Source of the DNA: Choricystis sp. odSpoLacu1
Lineage: Eukaryota > Chlorophyta > Trebouxiophyceae
Direction: 5' to 3'
DNA length: 64,000 nucleotides
NCBI GenBank assembly: GCA_958009055.1
Contig: OY253655.1
Coordinates: 620,001-684,000 of the forward strand
The notes under the pieces were generated by a model. It saw only the letters and a list, made by a program, of their open reading frames with translations, searched no databases and was not told the origin of the DNA. A program made the position numbers and the translations under genes. Of the stretch, positions 27,601 to 39,451 are shown piece by piece. Position 1 is the stretch's first letter, and the number at the start of each line of letters is the position of its first letter.

Positions 27601-30600
27601 CAGGCCGTCGGCGATGACCTCATAAGAGGGCGGCGACGCGGGGGCGGGCACGGCAGCCGCGCCCGCAACGCCGCCGCGCGGGGCGCGGGCGCCGCCCGGG
27701 GGGGGGGACGCCAGGCGGGCCGCCACGCTGGCGGACAGAGGGCGGGGCGGGGACGCGGGGCGGCGGGGGGGGGGGGGACGAGGGCGGGGCGTCGGGTGAC
27801 GACGATCGCCCGGCAGCCGTGTCGCCGCCCGCGTCGGGGGCCGCCCCCTGCGCCAGCAACAGTTTCAGCAGGTCGCCCCCGTCTGGCGTGGACCCCGGGC
27901 GACCGGGCGGCGGTGGAGGCGCAGCGGCAGGCGGGGACACAGCCCCCGCGGGCGCGCCGGGCGAGCGCGGCGGCGACGCGGCGGCTGCGTCAGACCGCGC
28001 CGCGGCGGCCGCCGCCGCGGCGGCCGTCGCGGCCGCCGCGCGCAGGGGCGCGGCCCGGGCGGGCGCTTTGAACCCGTTGATGATGTCGGCGACGGTGTCG
28101 GCCACGGCATCCCGTTCGTCGGCGCCCGCCAGGACGCGGGCCCCCGCGAACACGACGCGCGTCGTCGCGCGCGGCGGGGCGGCGCGCGGCGGCGCCGCGC
28201 CGTCGGCCCCCTCCGCGGCCCCCTCCCCACACGCTGTGCCCACGTCCACGCTCATGGAGGCGACGTCCACGCTGGGCGCGTGTGGTGGGGGGGCGCCCGC
28301 CCCCTGCGCCTCCCCCGACACCGCCCGCCGGCCGCCCGCGTGCAGGCGCACGCGTGTGCCGTCGACACGCGTCGCCAGGGTCACCGACGCCACACAGCCA
28401 GCCGCCCGCTTGCGCGCGATGGCCGAAGCCTCCGCCCCCGCCTCCCTCGGCGCGGGGATGTTGAGCCGCATGGCGCCCGTGTAGCGGGCGTCGTCGGCGG
28501 TCAGGTGGACGGGGGGCGGCAGGGGTGGTGGCGGGGGCGCGTAGCTGCCGCCGACCGCGGCCGCGGCTGCCCACTGGGGCGCGGGGTCGTGCTCCACCAC
28601 CAGCCCCCCCACCCTCACATCCAGCTCCAGGGCGCGCAACAGTTTGGGCAGGGCGGAGGAGGGGGGGCGGGTGGGGTCGAGGGGCGCAAACCAGGTGCCG
28701 CGCTTGGGCACGAGGCGCAGCCAGGGCGGCGGGTTTCTGATGCCGTCCGTCAGTGTCTTCCAGAAGCCCACCTGGCGCGTCCCCATCCACAGAGTGGGCA
28801 GGGTGCGTGGCCCCGACTCCGGGGTGGCGGTGGCGGGGATGGGGGTGAGGGGTGGGAGCAGGGCGCCCGGAGCTGCAGCACCGACTGTCGTTCCATCCAC
28901 CCCCACACTCTCCACCTGCATCGTGCAGTCCATGCCCGCGCTCTCGTACACGCCCACAATGTCGATGGGGGGGGTGACGCCCCCCGGGGCCGTGCCGGCG
29001 GGCGGCCACAGGTGGTGGTCGTCTGCGGCGCGGCCGTGGGGGAGCAACCAATCAAAACGCACGCGCGCCGCAAAGCGCGGCAGCGCGCCCAGCGGCACAG
29101 CCGCCACGGACCCAGGCGACGCGGGGGCGGGCGCCGGCCCCAGCCCGGCCACCGCCATGCCGGCCGCATCCAGGTCCAGGAAGGCGCCCGTGGCGGAGGC
29201 GGCGGTGAGTGTGTCGGCCGTGACGCGCAGGCGCGGCGACGCGCCACACACCGCGGGCGACGCGCCCGCCGCCAGGTCAAACCCAAACCGAGTCACTTTC
29301 AGCTTCAGACTGCCCCTCACATTGGCGCGCAGCGTGTCCCACCAGGGCAGCGTCGCGACTTTGGGGGCGGCGGGATCGGGGTCAGACGGCGACAAGCGCT
29401 TGCCCGCGCCCGCCACCATCACAATGGTCGGCTCCAGCCCGCCCCCATACAGGGCGTCCACGTCCACACCGTCGAGGGAAAGGTCGACATAGGCTTTGAC
29501 AAGGGGGCGGGAGCCTTTGAGGGCGACGGGGGTGGCGCCGACGCGGCGGCCGCCGAGTGGAATGACGCGGTCGGCAGTGGCGGGCGGGTCGCACAGTTGG
29601 CGTGCGATGACGAGGGGACCCACAATGGCCAGCGTGCCGGTGGATGCCAGGGGGACGGGGCACCCCGCAAAGAAGCAGCGGGCGCCAGTGAGGGTGGCGT
29701 GGGCGGCCAGGGGCACAATCTTTGTTTGCGGCACGCCGCGCGTCGGCGCGTCGACGTGTTCGCAGTGCGCGAGCGCGCGGCCGATCGCACCAGGACACTT
29801 GGCGTCCGCCACCCGCACCAGCGCGGTGAGGGCGTCAACCTCCACCCTCAACGCGGCCGCTGTGCGGGCGGAGGCGACCGGGTCGGCTGCGGCCGCGGCC
29901 GCGGCAGCCACGTGGGCGGCCGCCAGCGTCGCGTCCAGGCTGCCCCTCTCCGCGCCGCCGCCCGCCGCGGCAGCGGCCAGGGGGCCGGCTTCAGTCTGGG
30001 GGACGGGAGGGGGGGCGCCCCCCGCCCCACCATCCAGGGCGGCGGCGGCGGGGCCGGCGCCGCCGTCCAGGGCGCGGTGCCAGAGCGCGCGGCGCGCGGC
30101 CGCGGACGCCGCGAGCGGCGCGGCGCGCGCGAGTGCGGCCTCAAACGGGTGGTGCTCAAAGTCGAGGGCGGCCCCCGCCACCACCACGCGCAGCTCCAGC
30201 GTGGGCCGGGTGGGGGGCGCGTCCGCGTCGGGAGGCGGGGAGGAGGATGCAGAGGCGCGTGCACCGGCGCCGCGGCGCGCCGCGGCTCGCACGGCCGTCA
30301 CGCACGGCGCGACCGCGTCGCCCACCGCCTTGCCCCACAGCTCGGCGTGGCGTTGGGCTTTGCCAAAGTCGACGCCGTGGGGCAGGGCGACACGCACCCC
30401 GTCCGCCCGCACGCAGAGGGCAGTGGCAGGTGACGCGGACGAAGGGCCAAGGTCGGGGGCGAGGTGTGTGCCGGCCGCCGCGGCCGCTGCCGTGTCGCGG
30501 TCGCCCCGCTCCACAAACGGGCACCCCGGCAGCCCGCCGCCGCCGTCGCACGCGGCCGCATGACCGGCCTCGCACGCGGCAGCGTCCGGGGTCAACACTT

Positions 30601-33216
30601 CCAACGCCACCGAGCGCACCGTGGCCAGGGTGGAAGCGTCCAGCGTGACGGCGACACCCGCCGCGTCGACGGCAGCAGTCGTCCCCGCACCCCCCGGCAC
30701 GCGCGCGCGGGCGGCGGCGAGGGCGACCCGCCACTCGCCGCCGAAGCCCAGGTCGGCGGTGGCCACGACGTCGGTGACGTCGAGGGTGAGGGTGGGGGGA
30801 GGAGTGCGACGTGGTTTGGGGGGGGGGGGCGGCCTTAGCCGACCGCGGTTCACCACCAGCCGGCAGCGCGCCCGCCACCGCCACCGCCACGGCTTCCGAC
30901 GCGGCGGCAGCAGCCAGCAGCACGCCCGCATCCACGGTGGCGCGCACGCAGGCCACCGTGACCGCGGCGCCGCGGCCGCCGGCGGGGAGCGGCGCGAGAG
31001 TGATGGCAGCGACGCTTGCAACCACGATGTGCCGCGCCTCCTCGCCGCCGCCTTCGCCACCCACCAGCGTTTCGTCGTACGACAAACACACGTCCGCCAC
31101 GTCGACGGCCGGGCCTGCCGTCCCCAGTCCGCGCGCGGTGAGGCGGCCGATGGCGAGGGTGGCGCCAGACGATGTGACGCCTGCGCGCGGAGGAGAACAA
31201 CCGTACGGTTGGTCGTTCGGGGGCGGCACCGTGGCCAGAGGGTCGGCATGGCCTGTGGGCGCGGTCAGGATGACGCGCAAGCCCGCGGCGGCCACGTTGA
31301 AGCCGCGGATGGCGTGGCGCGTCGGGGAGCGTGGCTTCGCAGCGCTCTCCTTCTTCCGCCGCCGCGCCAGGCCCGCGGGGGGCGCCCACCCAGCCGGCGG
31401 AGCAGCGCTGGCCAGCAGGGCGACCGCAGCCTCCAGCGCGGGCGGGCCCAGGGCCAGGTGGATGGGTGGGATGGTGAGGGTGGGGCAGGCGTCGCCGCCG
31501 TCGTCACCAGCAGCGAGCACCGCCCGCCCCACCGTCACCACCTCCTCCCCGCCCAGCGTCACCGTGACGCCGGCCAGGGATCCGGTGGCGGCCGCTTCGC
31601 TGCCTGCGGACGCTGTGATGGCGCCAACCGAGGCGGCGAGCAGTGGCGCTCCGTCAGCGCAGACCACGGACACACGCGCGGCGGCCGGGGCGGCGGTGGT
31701 GAGGGCCAGCCGCCACGCAGGCGATGGCGTGGGGGCGGCGGAGCCTTCTTCCGTCTCTGGCGGCGAGGCAGCGGCAGCGTCGTCGTCAGGCGCAAAGGTG
31801 TCCGCACGCGGTGACGCGGGTGCCGCCTCATTTCCTTCCCTCCACGCCGCGGGCACAGACCACGCCGCGCCCACGGCCCACGCGGACGCGGGGCACGCGG
31901 TGACGTCCAGCCCGCCCCACGTCGCGTCCACGCAGGCGGCCAGCGGGGCGCCGTCGGCGGTGGGGGAGACATCCAGCGCCGCAGAGCACGGCGCCACCCG
32001 CGCGGCCAGCGGGGCGATGCCTTCCCCGCCGCCCGAGGGCACGCGCACACACAGCGCTCCCACACTGACGTCGCCATGGTAGACGGCGGGCTCGCGGGTG
32101 GACGCGCCGTCGGCCGTCGCGCCGCGCGCGCCGGAGCGCGCGGCGACTCGCACGCCCTCGAGGCGCACTGACGCCCCGCCCAGCGCGGGCGCGGCCAGGG
32201 TGACAGATGGCAGCGTCAACGAGGCTGTGTGCGGCAACCAGGCGACGATGGTGGCGAGGGGCGGGGGCGCGCGGAGCGGCGGCCGCGGCGCGCGCCGCTT
32301 GGGCGTTTTTTGCGCTGACCGAGCCGCGGCAGCGGCCGCCAGCACGGCGCCCGCGCCCAGCGCGGCCTCCGTCGCGGTGAAGTGCACCGCGCCCACGTCT
32401 CCGGACGCGGAGGCGACGGTCAAGCCGTCGCGGGACGCGGCCAGCGTGGCTGCCAGCGTGGTGGGCTCTAGACCACCACACTCGCCTCCGCCCGCGTGGC
32501 AGGTGATGCCGCCCACTCTCAGCGTGACGGACAGAGCGCGCGTGTGTCTGTCCAAGCGGGGTGGGGAGTCGAACTCCAGCTGGGCGGCGGGCAGGGTGAG
32601 GCGCGCGACTGGGTTTGCTCCATCATCCTCCCCTTCCACCACTACTTGCCCATCCGTCACGTGCACCGGCAGCCTCGGCAGCACGGCTGCAGCCGCCACC
32701 AGCGCGGGCCGGGCCAGGGCACGCACCAGGGTGGTGGTGACGGCGCCATCGCACGACGCTCCGCGCGCCCGCCGCGGCGACCGGGGAGACCGCGGCGACC
32801 GGGGCGGGGGCGGCGCCGCCCCCGCGGCCCGGCGCAGGGTGATGGTCAAGCCACGCACAATCAGGGGCGCTCGTGGCGGCCGCCCCCCCGCCGCGGGCTG
32901 CAGTGACCGCAGCAGCGACAGCTCTGCCAGGGCCACTCGCGCGACAGGCCCCCGCGCCAGCGTCAGCGTCGCCCCGCGCACGCACAGGAAGCCGACTGAG
33001 TCGGCAGCCAGCGAGAACGAGGGCGACTTGGCCAGGGCGGTGACGGCGAGGCCGAGCAGGCTGTGGGGGTGATGGGGGGGGTTGGAGGGTGATGGCATCC
33101 AATGGTGTTGTGTCGGCGCTCTACCCTCGGCATTGCACTCTCTCGACTCACCGTTTGATGGCGGTGTAGGCCAGCGCGACCAGCAGGGCCCACTTGAGCA
33201 GGGTGGCGAGCACCAT
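24675..33216 (-). CDS. BLTP2: giant bridge-like lipid transfer protein, SABRE/Hobbit/FMP27 (BLTP2) family, three frame breaks
   Basis: Exon 1 (33216-33152) encodes an N-terminal membrane anchor, MVLATLLKWALLVALAY. Exon 2 (33060-24675) encodes everything else: repeated beta-groove sequence with SVGFLCVRGATLTLARG near the start and the diagnostic family block GAPVSFTDLKLLLDG to LKWDTIKSVLKSVAGLQGRKF near nt 25760-25900. The tail is Ala-rich coiled sequence ending AVAKRKEG. The frame breaks at + strand G12 30818-30829, G13 27765-27777 and C13 25534-25546. Removing one base at each gives 2,815 residues, close to plant SABRE. These proteins channel lipids between the ER and plasma or other membranes. 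No other introns are needed. Confidence 0.88.
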
Positions 33217-33498
33217 GGGGGGAGTGAATGCGTGCAGCAACACAAAGCAACAACGCTCCTCCGCTGTCTTGCCTCTGCCTCGCCCCCCCGGAGGAGGTGG
33301 GCGTGCGTCTGTGTCGTGCACACAGACAGGGGGGGGGGATGACCGGGGCACCAGGCGGGCGTGACGAGGTGAACAAGAAAGTGTGTTTTGCTTTGTCTCT
33401 CGATAGAGAGAGAGGCACGAGCCCAACCCCGCCCACACCTTTCTCTCTCGCGTTCCGCTCCGCCCCCCTCCCACCGTCTTCCTCCAAGCCACACAACC

Positions 33499-35159
33499 AT
33501 GCTGGCGGGCTCCCTCGTCCGCCTCACGCTGGCGCCCGCCCGGGCCCCAGCCCCCCGCCGCGCGGCGGGTGTCGCGCGCGCCGCGGCCGCGACCGACGTC
33601 GAGTTGACGTGAGTTTGTGTTTGGTTGTTGGAAATTGGGCTGCGAAACACGCCCCTCTGCCCCAGCCTCGCGCTCGCACGGTCGACACAGCTGTCGACTG
33701 GGCCACAATGCGGGGTGGCGCGTGGCGGCCGAGGCCGTGGGAGGGCGGAGCGACCGCCCAGCCCGACCGCGCCAGACTCTTCGCGGCACGCCGTGGCGGC
33801 TTGCCCTCCCCCGCTCGGCCGCGCCGGGGGGCGCTCCCCCGTCTCCCTGCCCTTGCGACCGCCGCCAGGTCGCGCATTGCGCGCGCCCGGGTGTGCTGAG
33901 TGAGGGCGGGAGGGGAGGGGAGGAGGGAAGAGAGGCGGGCGCCGGCCGCCCCGCAGAGAGAGGGCGCCCCCCCCCCCCCCGACCACTGCGCCGCCGTCCC
34001 CCTCCTCTCCTCGTGGGCCGCACCCCCCACCCACCCCTCCCCCCCACCCACCCCACCCACCCACCACACAGCTCCGCCGCCGACCTGTACAGACGGTTCG
34101 ACGAGCTGCTGGAGTCGGCCCCCGCCTCCCCCGCCAGCGGGGACACGATCGTGGGCGTCGTGACCGGGTTCGACCGCAAGGGCGCGCTCATCGACCTGGG
34201 GTCCAAGTCGCCCGCGGTGTGCGCCGTCACCGAGCTGTCCCTGGCCCGGGTGGACAAGGCGGAGGATGTGGTGGCGCCCGGGGAGGCGCGCGAGTTTGCT
34301 GTGGTGCGGGAGGATCAGAAAGGGGTTGTCCACCTGTCCATTCGCAAGGTGGAGGAGAAGCTGCTGTGGCGCCGCCTGCGCCAGATGTATGAGGAGCAGG
34401 TGAGAATGGAGGGAGGGAGAGGGAGAGAGGGAGGGGGAGTGAGGGTTGTTGGGGTGCGACTGTGGGGGGGAAAAGAGAAAGAGAGGAGAAGAGGCGGCGG
34501 GCAGCACGCGAGAAAAAAACACAGACTCACCCACCCCACTCCCTCACCCACCTACCCCACCCCACCATCACCAGGCCACCGTCAAAGGCTACGTCACCTC
34601 CCACAACGCGTCCGGCCTCATGGTGGAAGTCCAGGGCCAGCGCGGCTTCGTCCCGGGGTCCCACGTGCCCAACTCCCTCAACCCGGCTGATCTGGTGGGC
34701 ACAACTTTAACCTTGAAACTCCTCGAAGTGGATGAAGACAGGCAGAGGCTCGTCCTGTCCAACCGGCGCCGCCAGTCGGGCGGGCGCGCGTTCAAGGTGG
34801 GCGACATTGTGACGGGCACCGTCTCCGCGGTCCAAGTCTACGGCGCCTTCATCGACCTCGGGGGCGGCGTCAACGGCCTGCTGCACGTGTCCCAGATCTC
34901 GCACGACCACGTGGCGTCCATCGACAAAGTGTTGGCCACTGGGGATCGCGTCAAGGTGTTGGTTCTCACGCACGACCGTGAAAAGGGGCGCATCTCGCTG
35001 TCCACCAAGAAACTCGAACCCGCCCCCGGCGACATGCTGCGCAACCCGGCCCTCGTGTTCGAGCGCGCGGACGAGATGGCGGCCCAGTTCAGGGCGGCGA
35101 TGGCGGCGGCCGAGAGCGTGGCGCGCGAGGGCGACGCGGCGCCTGCGGCCGAGGAGTGA
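33499..35159 (+). CDS. RPS1: plastid ribosomal protein bS1 (three S1 domains)
   Basis: Three exons: 33499-33608, 34072-34399, 34575-35159, giving 340 residues. Exon 1 is an Arg/Ala transit peptide (MLAGSLVRLTLAPARAPAPRR to AAATDVELT). Three S1 RNA-binding folds follow. The first is GDTIVGVVTGFDRKGALIDLG with LSIRK. The second is ATVKGYVTSHNASGLMVEVQG, crossing intron 2. The third, the best conserved, is GDIVTGTVSAVQVYGAFIDLG with INGLLHVSQIS-like residues and GRISLSTKKLEP. The three-domain form is that of chloroplasts and cyanobacteria. It recruits mRNA to the small subunit. Intron 1 is 463 nt, the same length as in the bL17 gene, and contains a 14-nt C run. Confidence 0.94.
33967..33980 (+). 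repeat. poly-C tract of 14 nt in bS1 intron 1
   Basis: The longest C run in a non-coding position of this window, inside the GC-rich first intron of the plastid bS1 gene. It is useful as a non-coding control when judging the frame-breaking homopolymers in exons. Confidence 0.85.
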
Positions 35160-35396
35160 TGGTGTGAGTGTGTGTGCGTGTTTTTTTCGTGCGAATGCGT
35201 GGGTGCCGTACTTTCTTTCTTTCCCTTGTGCTTTGGCGGGTGGCGAATTTCCAATTGTTTGGCGCGTGGGAGAGAGAGGGCGTGATTTTTGTGAGTGAGT
35301 GCAAAAACCCTTTCCCCCTCATTTTTGTCTCTAAAAAAATCGTGCGGAACTACACACTTGTGTGCGCCACCCACACAGCACACACCCCTCCCTCCC

Positions 35397-36445
35397 TCAA
35401 CAAAACTTCCACCGGTTGCCACAGGCCACACACGTCACAAACGTCGTCATCGGTTCGTCCGCCGATCTCGTCTGCATTTGGAAGTAGGTGCACTTGCGCT
35501 GGCGACACTTGCCGCACTGGAACTGGTCGGTGGTCGCCTTCTTCAGGTTTTGGCCGCGCTCGGCTTCGAAGAGGGCGGCCTCCCGGATGGCGGCGTTTTG
35601 AGCGCGGCGCGCGCGAGAGGCGAGAGCTTCCGGGGGGGCGACAACTAAATCCGCGGGGTCCCACTCGCCCGCCATGACGTCCCGCCGCAGGTCAGGGTTG
35701 TCGGGGGCGCGCAGATTGAACAGGAGGGAACGCAGCTTGGCCTTGTAGGCGGCGGAGACGGCCCCGCCGCCTGCCGCCGCAAGGGCGGCGCGCTCCACTG
35801 CAGCCGCCACAGACGTCGGATCCGCGCCGTCTCTGTCGGCGTCGGGGACGAGGGCCAGGGCGGAGGCCAGGGAGGCGACCGCCTTGTCGCGGGCGGGGTC
35901 GCCGGTGGTGGGGGCGCCGCGCGCGGCGGTGGCGGTGGCAGCAGCTGCAGGGGTCGCCGGGCTGGGCCCCGGTGGCGCAGCCTTTTGCTCCCCGTCCGGC
36001 TTGGCTTTCTTGGCACCACCGTCACCGGGTGGCGGCGACGGGGCGGCCCGCTTGGCGCCCGCGTCGCCACCTGCCGACGCCGACACCGTCGCCTTCCACG
36101 CCGCCACCACGGCGGCCGCCGCGGCCGCGATGGGCTGGTTGTCCAACTTGACCAGCTTGCGCACGCGCTTGCCGGCGGACGTGGCCATGAGCAGGGCGGT
36201 GGTGACCTGGGGAAGAGAGGGGGGCGGCGGGTGGATGTGTGGGGCGGGGTTTCAGCAAGCTCTGCCCCTCTCCCCGCTCGCCAGCCCACGCCCCCCAATT
36301 CACACACCCACACACTCTCCCTCACATTCATCTCCTCCAGCTCCTGCAGGCGGGCCACCGCGTCCGCCGCGTCGCCCGCGCCCGCCGCGTCGGCCGCGGA
36401 GACGGCCGCGTCCACGGCGGCCGTCAGGGTGGCGGCGGTCGCCAT
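35397..36445 (-). CDS. TFIIS: transcription elongation factor TFIIS
   Basis: Two exons, 36445-36326 and 36206-35397, giving 309 residues. Domain I (TFIIS N-terminal helical bundle) spans the intron: LQELEEMN joined to VTTALLMATSAGKRVRKLVK, then AAAVVAAWKATV. A Pro/Ala/Lys linker follows. Domain II has VAALERAA-like helices, KAKLRSLLFNLRAPDNPDLR and DLRRDVMAGEWDPADLV. The C-terminal zinc ribbon reads FQCGKCRQRKCTYFQMQTRSADEPMT to CVACGNRWKFC, with the Asp-Glu pair that enters the RNA polymerase II active site. It rescues backtracked Pol II by stimulating RNA cleavage. It is divergent from CCR4. Confidence 0.95.
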
Positions 36446-36783
36446 GTGGGTGGGGAGTGTGTGTGTGCGTGTGTGGGCATGAGAGAGAGAGAGAGCACGC
36501 CCCACACAGCCGCCGCGTGCTGCGCGAGGAGAGAAGTGGTCGCAAACTAAAGTGAGGGCGACCTCTTTGTTTCTCACACCGTTTTCGTTTCGCAGCACGG
36601 CGTGTGTTGGTGTCCCCTCTCCCCTCCCACATGGCGCCCGCCACTCCCTGAGCGAGCGCGGGGCCACCCCCGACAGCGTGGGACGCGCAGCGGGCGCAAG
36701 AAGGGAGGAGCCCTCTCTTCGCGCGCGCGGTCCCTCCTAAGCGCGCGCATCGCTTTCTCCGCACGCAAAAACACCCCTAAACC
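36446..36783. other. divergent promoter region TFIIS/CCR4, 338 bp
   Basis: This lies between two start codons on opposite strands. It contains GA-rich patches, GC-rich sequence and a T-rich stretch around 36560-36590. No TATA box is convincing and no coding frame is supported. Confidence 0.5.
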
Positions 36784-39123
36784 ATGGCCGCCGCCACCCC
36801 GCTCTACGTCGTGTCCACCAGACTGCCGTCCGGGGACGCCCCCATCGTGGGCGTGCCGCTGACGCCGTACGTGCTCGCCCGCCGCGGCGACGGCGCGGGC
36901 CCGCCCTCTGCGCTGGACGACGCGACTCTGGACGCGGACGCCGCCCCCCCCGGCACGCGGGCCGCGCTGCGCGTGCGCTGGTTTCGGGCGGGCGTGGGGC
37001 GCGGGGCGGCGGTGTGCTGGGCGCACCCCGACCGCGAGGCGACGATTCAGGTGCGAATGGGGGGTTGGGGGGAGCGAGTCGTGTGCCCTCGCCGCGCTGC
37101 GCCTCCCGCCCTGGGGCAAGTCATGCTGCGTTCCCGAGCGATGGCGCCGGCCTAGGGAGGTAGGGGAACGTCCGTTTTTTTCTCACCCTTTTTCCCTCTC
37201 AGTGCGTCATGTGCCTGCGCGGGCGCGGCGACGCGCGCACCTCCTACCACTGCGGCCCCGACTGCCTGAAGTCGCACTGGCCGTTTCACAAAGAGCTGCA
37301 CGAAACCAAGCGGCCCAACGGTGAGAGAGAAGGGGGTGGGAGGCAAGGGAGGAGAGGGGGCGTGACCTTTTTTGTTTACCCAAAAAACAAGACGCAACGA
37401 TCGCGCGCCCTCCCACACACACGCCCCTCTCCCCCACCCCCCCCCCCACACAGGCGACGCCGCCACCACCACCACCAACGGCTATTCCGTGGGCGACGCC
37501 GGCGCTCCACCGTCCGCGGCCAAAGGGGGGCAGGCGACGCTCACGCTTTCCGGCGGCGCCGACGGCGGAGGCTGGGTGGAAGTCGCGCGCGGCCGGTCCT
37601 ACACCCCCACCTCGGAGGACGTGGGGGCCAGCCTGCGGGTGGAGGTGGTGGGCGTGGACCTGGGGGCCGGGTGAGTGGATTGGTGTTGGGAGGAAAGGGG
37701 GGGTGCGGTGGTCGTTTGCCTTGTTTCCTCTCTCACCTCCCTCCTCCACCACACCACACCCCCACACAGCCCCTACCCCACCGAAACCGGGCGCCCCATG
37801 GCCGTCACCACCGCCCGCGTCCGCCCCGCCCCGCCCCCCCCCCCGCCGCGCGCTCGTCCCCCTCCCCCCGGGCTGCGCCCCGTCCCCTGCCCCAGAGTCC
37901 CCCCGCTTCACCGTCATGACGTACAACCTGCTGGCCGACCTGTACGCCACGCCCGACCAATTCTCTGGCACCCCCGCCTGGGCGCTGGCGTGGCCGTACC
38001 GCCGCCAAAACCTGGTGCGCGAGATTGTGGCAGCCTCCCCCGACGTCGTGTGCCTCCAGGAAGTGCAGTCCACCCACTTTGCCGACTTTCTGGCGCCCGA
38101 GCTGCACCGCGCGGGGTATGCGGGCGTCTACAAAAAGAAGACGGCCGACGTGTTCACGGGGGCGAGCTACGCGGCGGATGGGTGTGCGACCTTCTTCAAG
38201 CGCAGCGCGTTTGGGTTGGTCAAAAAGTATGAGGTGGAATTCAACAAGGCGGCGCTGAGTCTGAGCGACGCCATCCCGGCAGACAGGCGCCAGGTGAGAG
38301 AGGAGAGGGAGGGGAAGGTTGTGGGGGGGGTTGAAGGGAGAGAGGCGTTTTGAACAAAAAACCCTGACCAAACCCTCTCAACCAAACCCTCTCTCTCCAC
38401 CAGGCCGCCCTCAACCGCCTGCTCAAAGACAACGTCGCCCTCATCGCCGTCCTGGAAGCCCTGGACCCCGCCACCGGGGCCCCCTTGCCGCGCGCGGGCG
38501 GCGGCGGCGGCGCGGGCGGGCGCGCGCTCGTCTGTGTCGCCAACACCCACATCCACGCCAACCCCGACCTGTCCGACGTCAAGCTGTGGCAGGTGCACAC
38601 ACTGTTAAAGGGCCTGGAAAAGATTGCGGCGTCGGCCGCCATTCCCATGGTTGTCGCGGGTGATTTCAACTCCGCGCCTGGGTCGGCTGCCCACGCGCTG
38701 TTGGTCTCGCGCCGCGTCGACGCGGCCCACCCCGACCTCTCCAACGACCCCCTCGGCATCCTGCGCCCCTCCGCCAAGCTGGCGCACAGCCTGCCGCTGG
38801 CGTCTGCCTATGCGGCGGCTGCCGCGATTCCGGCGGGTGGGGGTGGGAGGCCGGGCGGCGCGGCCGCCGCGCGGTTGCGCTCGGGCGTCGACGAGGCCAC
38901 CCGCGAGCCCCGCTTCACCAACGCGGGGCGCGACTTCAAGGGCACCCTGGACTACGTCCTGTACTCGGCCGACGTGCTGACGCCCACCGCGTTGCTGGAG
39001 CTGCCGGTGGAGGAGGACCTGTTGCCGGGCGCGGGCGTGCGCGGCGGCGGGGGGCTGCCCTCGGAAGCGTTGTCGTCCGACCACGTGGCCCTGATGGCCG
39101 AGTTTGCGTACAGGGCCAGATGA
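36784..39123 (+). CDS. CCR4: CCR4-type poly(A)-specific ribonuclease (deadenylase), plant form, one frame break
   Basis: Five exons: 36784-37050, 37203-37320, 37454-37670, 37770-38293, 38404-39123. The N-terminus is the plant-specific region with a MYND-like knuckle (CVMCLRGRG, YHCGPDCLKSHW, HKELHE). The nuclease domain begins FTVMTYNLLADLYAT and has CLQEVQ (catalytic Glu), KKKTADVFTG, KLWQVHTLLKGLEKIA, GDFNSAPGS, GTLDYVLYS and SSDHVAL. Exon 4 changes frame at the C11 run 37834-37844. Removing one C gives a continuous 614-residue protein with the correct splice phases. It shortens mRNA poly(A) tails in the CCR4-NOT complex. As in plants, no LRR domain is present to contact NOT1. Confidence 0.94.
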
Positions 39124-39451
39124 TTCGGATTGGACGGAGGGAAAACATTTGATCACCAACCACAGTTTGCCCAGCCCAGAGACCCTGTCCCCTTTCACCC
39201 CCCCACCCCCCCCCCCCCCACACACCCCGAGTCTGGTGCATAACAGAAAACAGGGCCCCGTCGGTTGACGGGCCCGCACAAACATTGTTTCAATCCCCCA
39301 CTCTGTGTTTAATCAACAAGCCCTATTTGATCGGTCACCCCACGAAAAAAAAACGAGAAGTGGAGAGCGCGAGCGAAAAACACAGAGGCCTTACAAAGCG
39401 AGAGGGTCTCTCTCTCTCCCGCCCCCCTCTCCTCTCCCCCCCCCCTCCCGG
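39124..39451. other. intergenic, 328 bp, nothing recognised
   Basis: Contains the CCR4 3' UTR, a C-rich run near 39200-39220 and a purine/T-rich stretch before the next start codon. No gene is seen. Confidence 0.5.

Noticed and set aside
28280..30433. Long plus-strand ORF of 717 codons opposite the BLTP2 gene
   Set aside because: It is an antisense shadow produced by high GC and codon bias; its composition is Gly/Arg/His-rich low complexity with no family resemblance, whereas the minus strand carries the SABRE blocks.
35645..36667. Alternative minus-strand frame overlapping TFIIS
   Set aside because: Only its first exon (36326-36445) is real TFIIS; the rest is a shadow frame.
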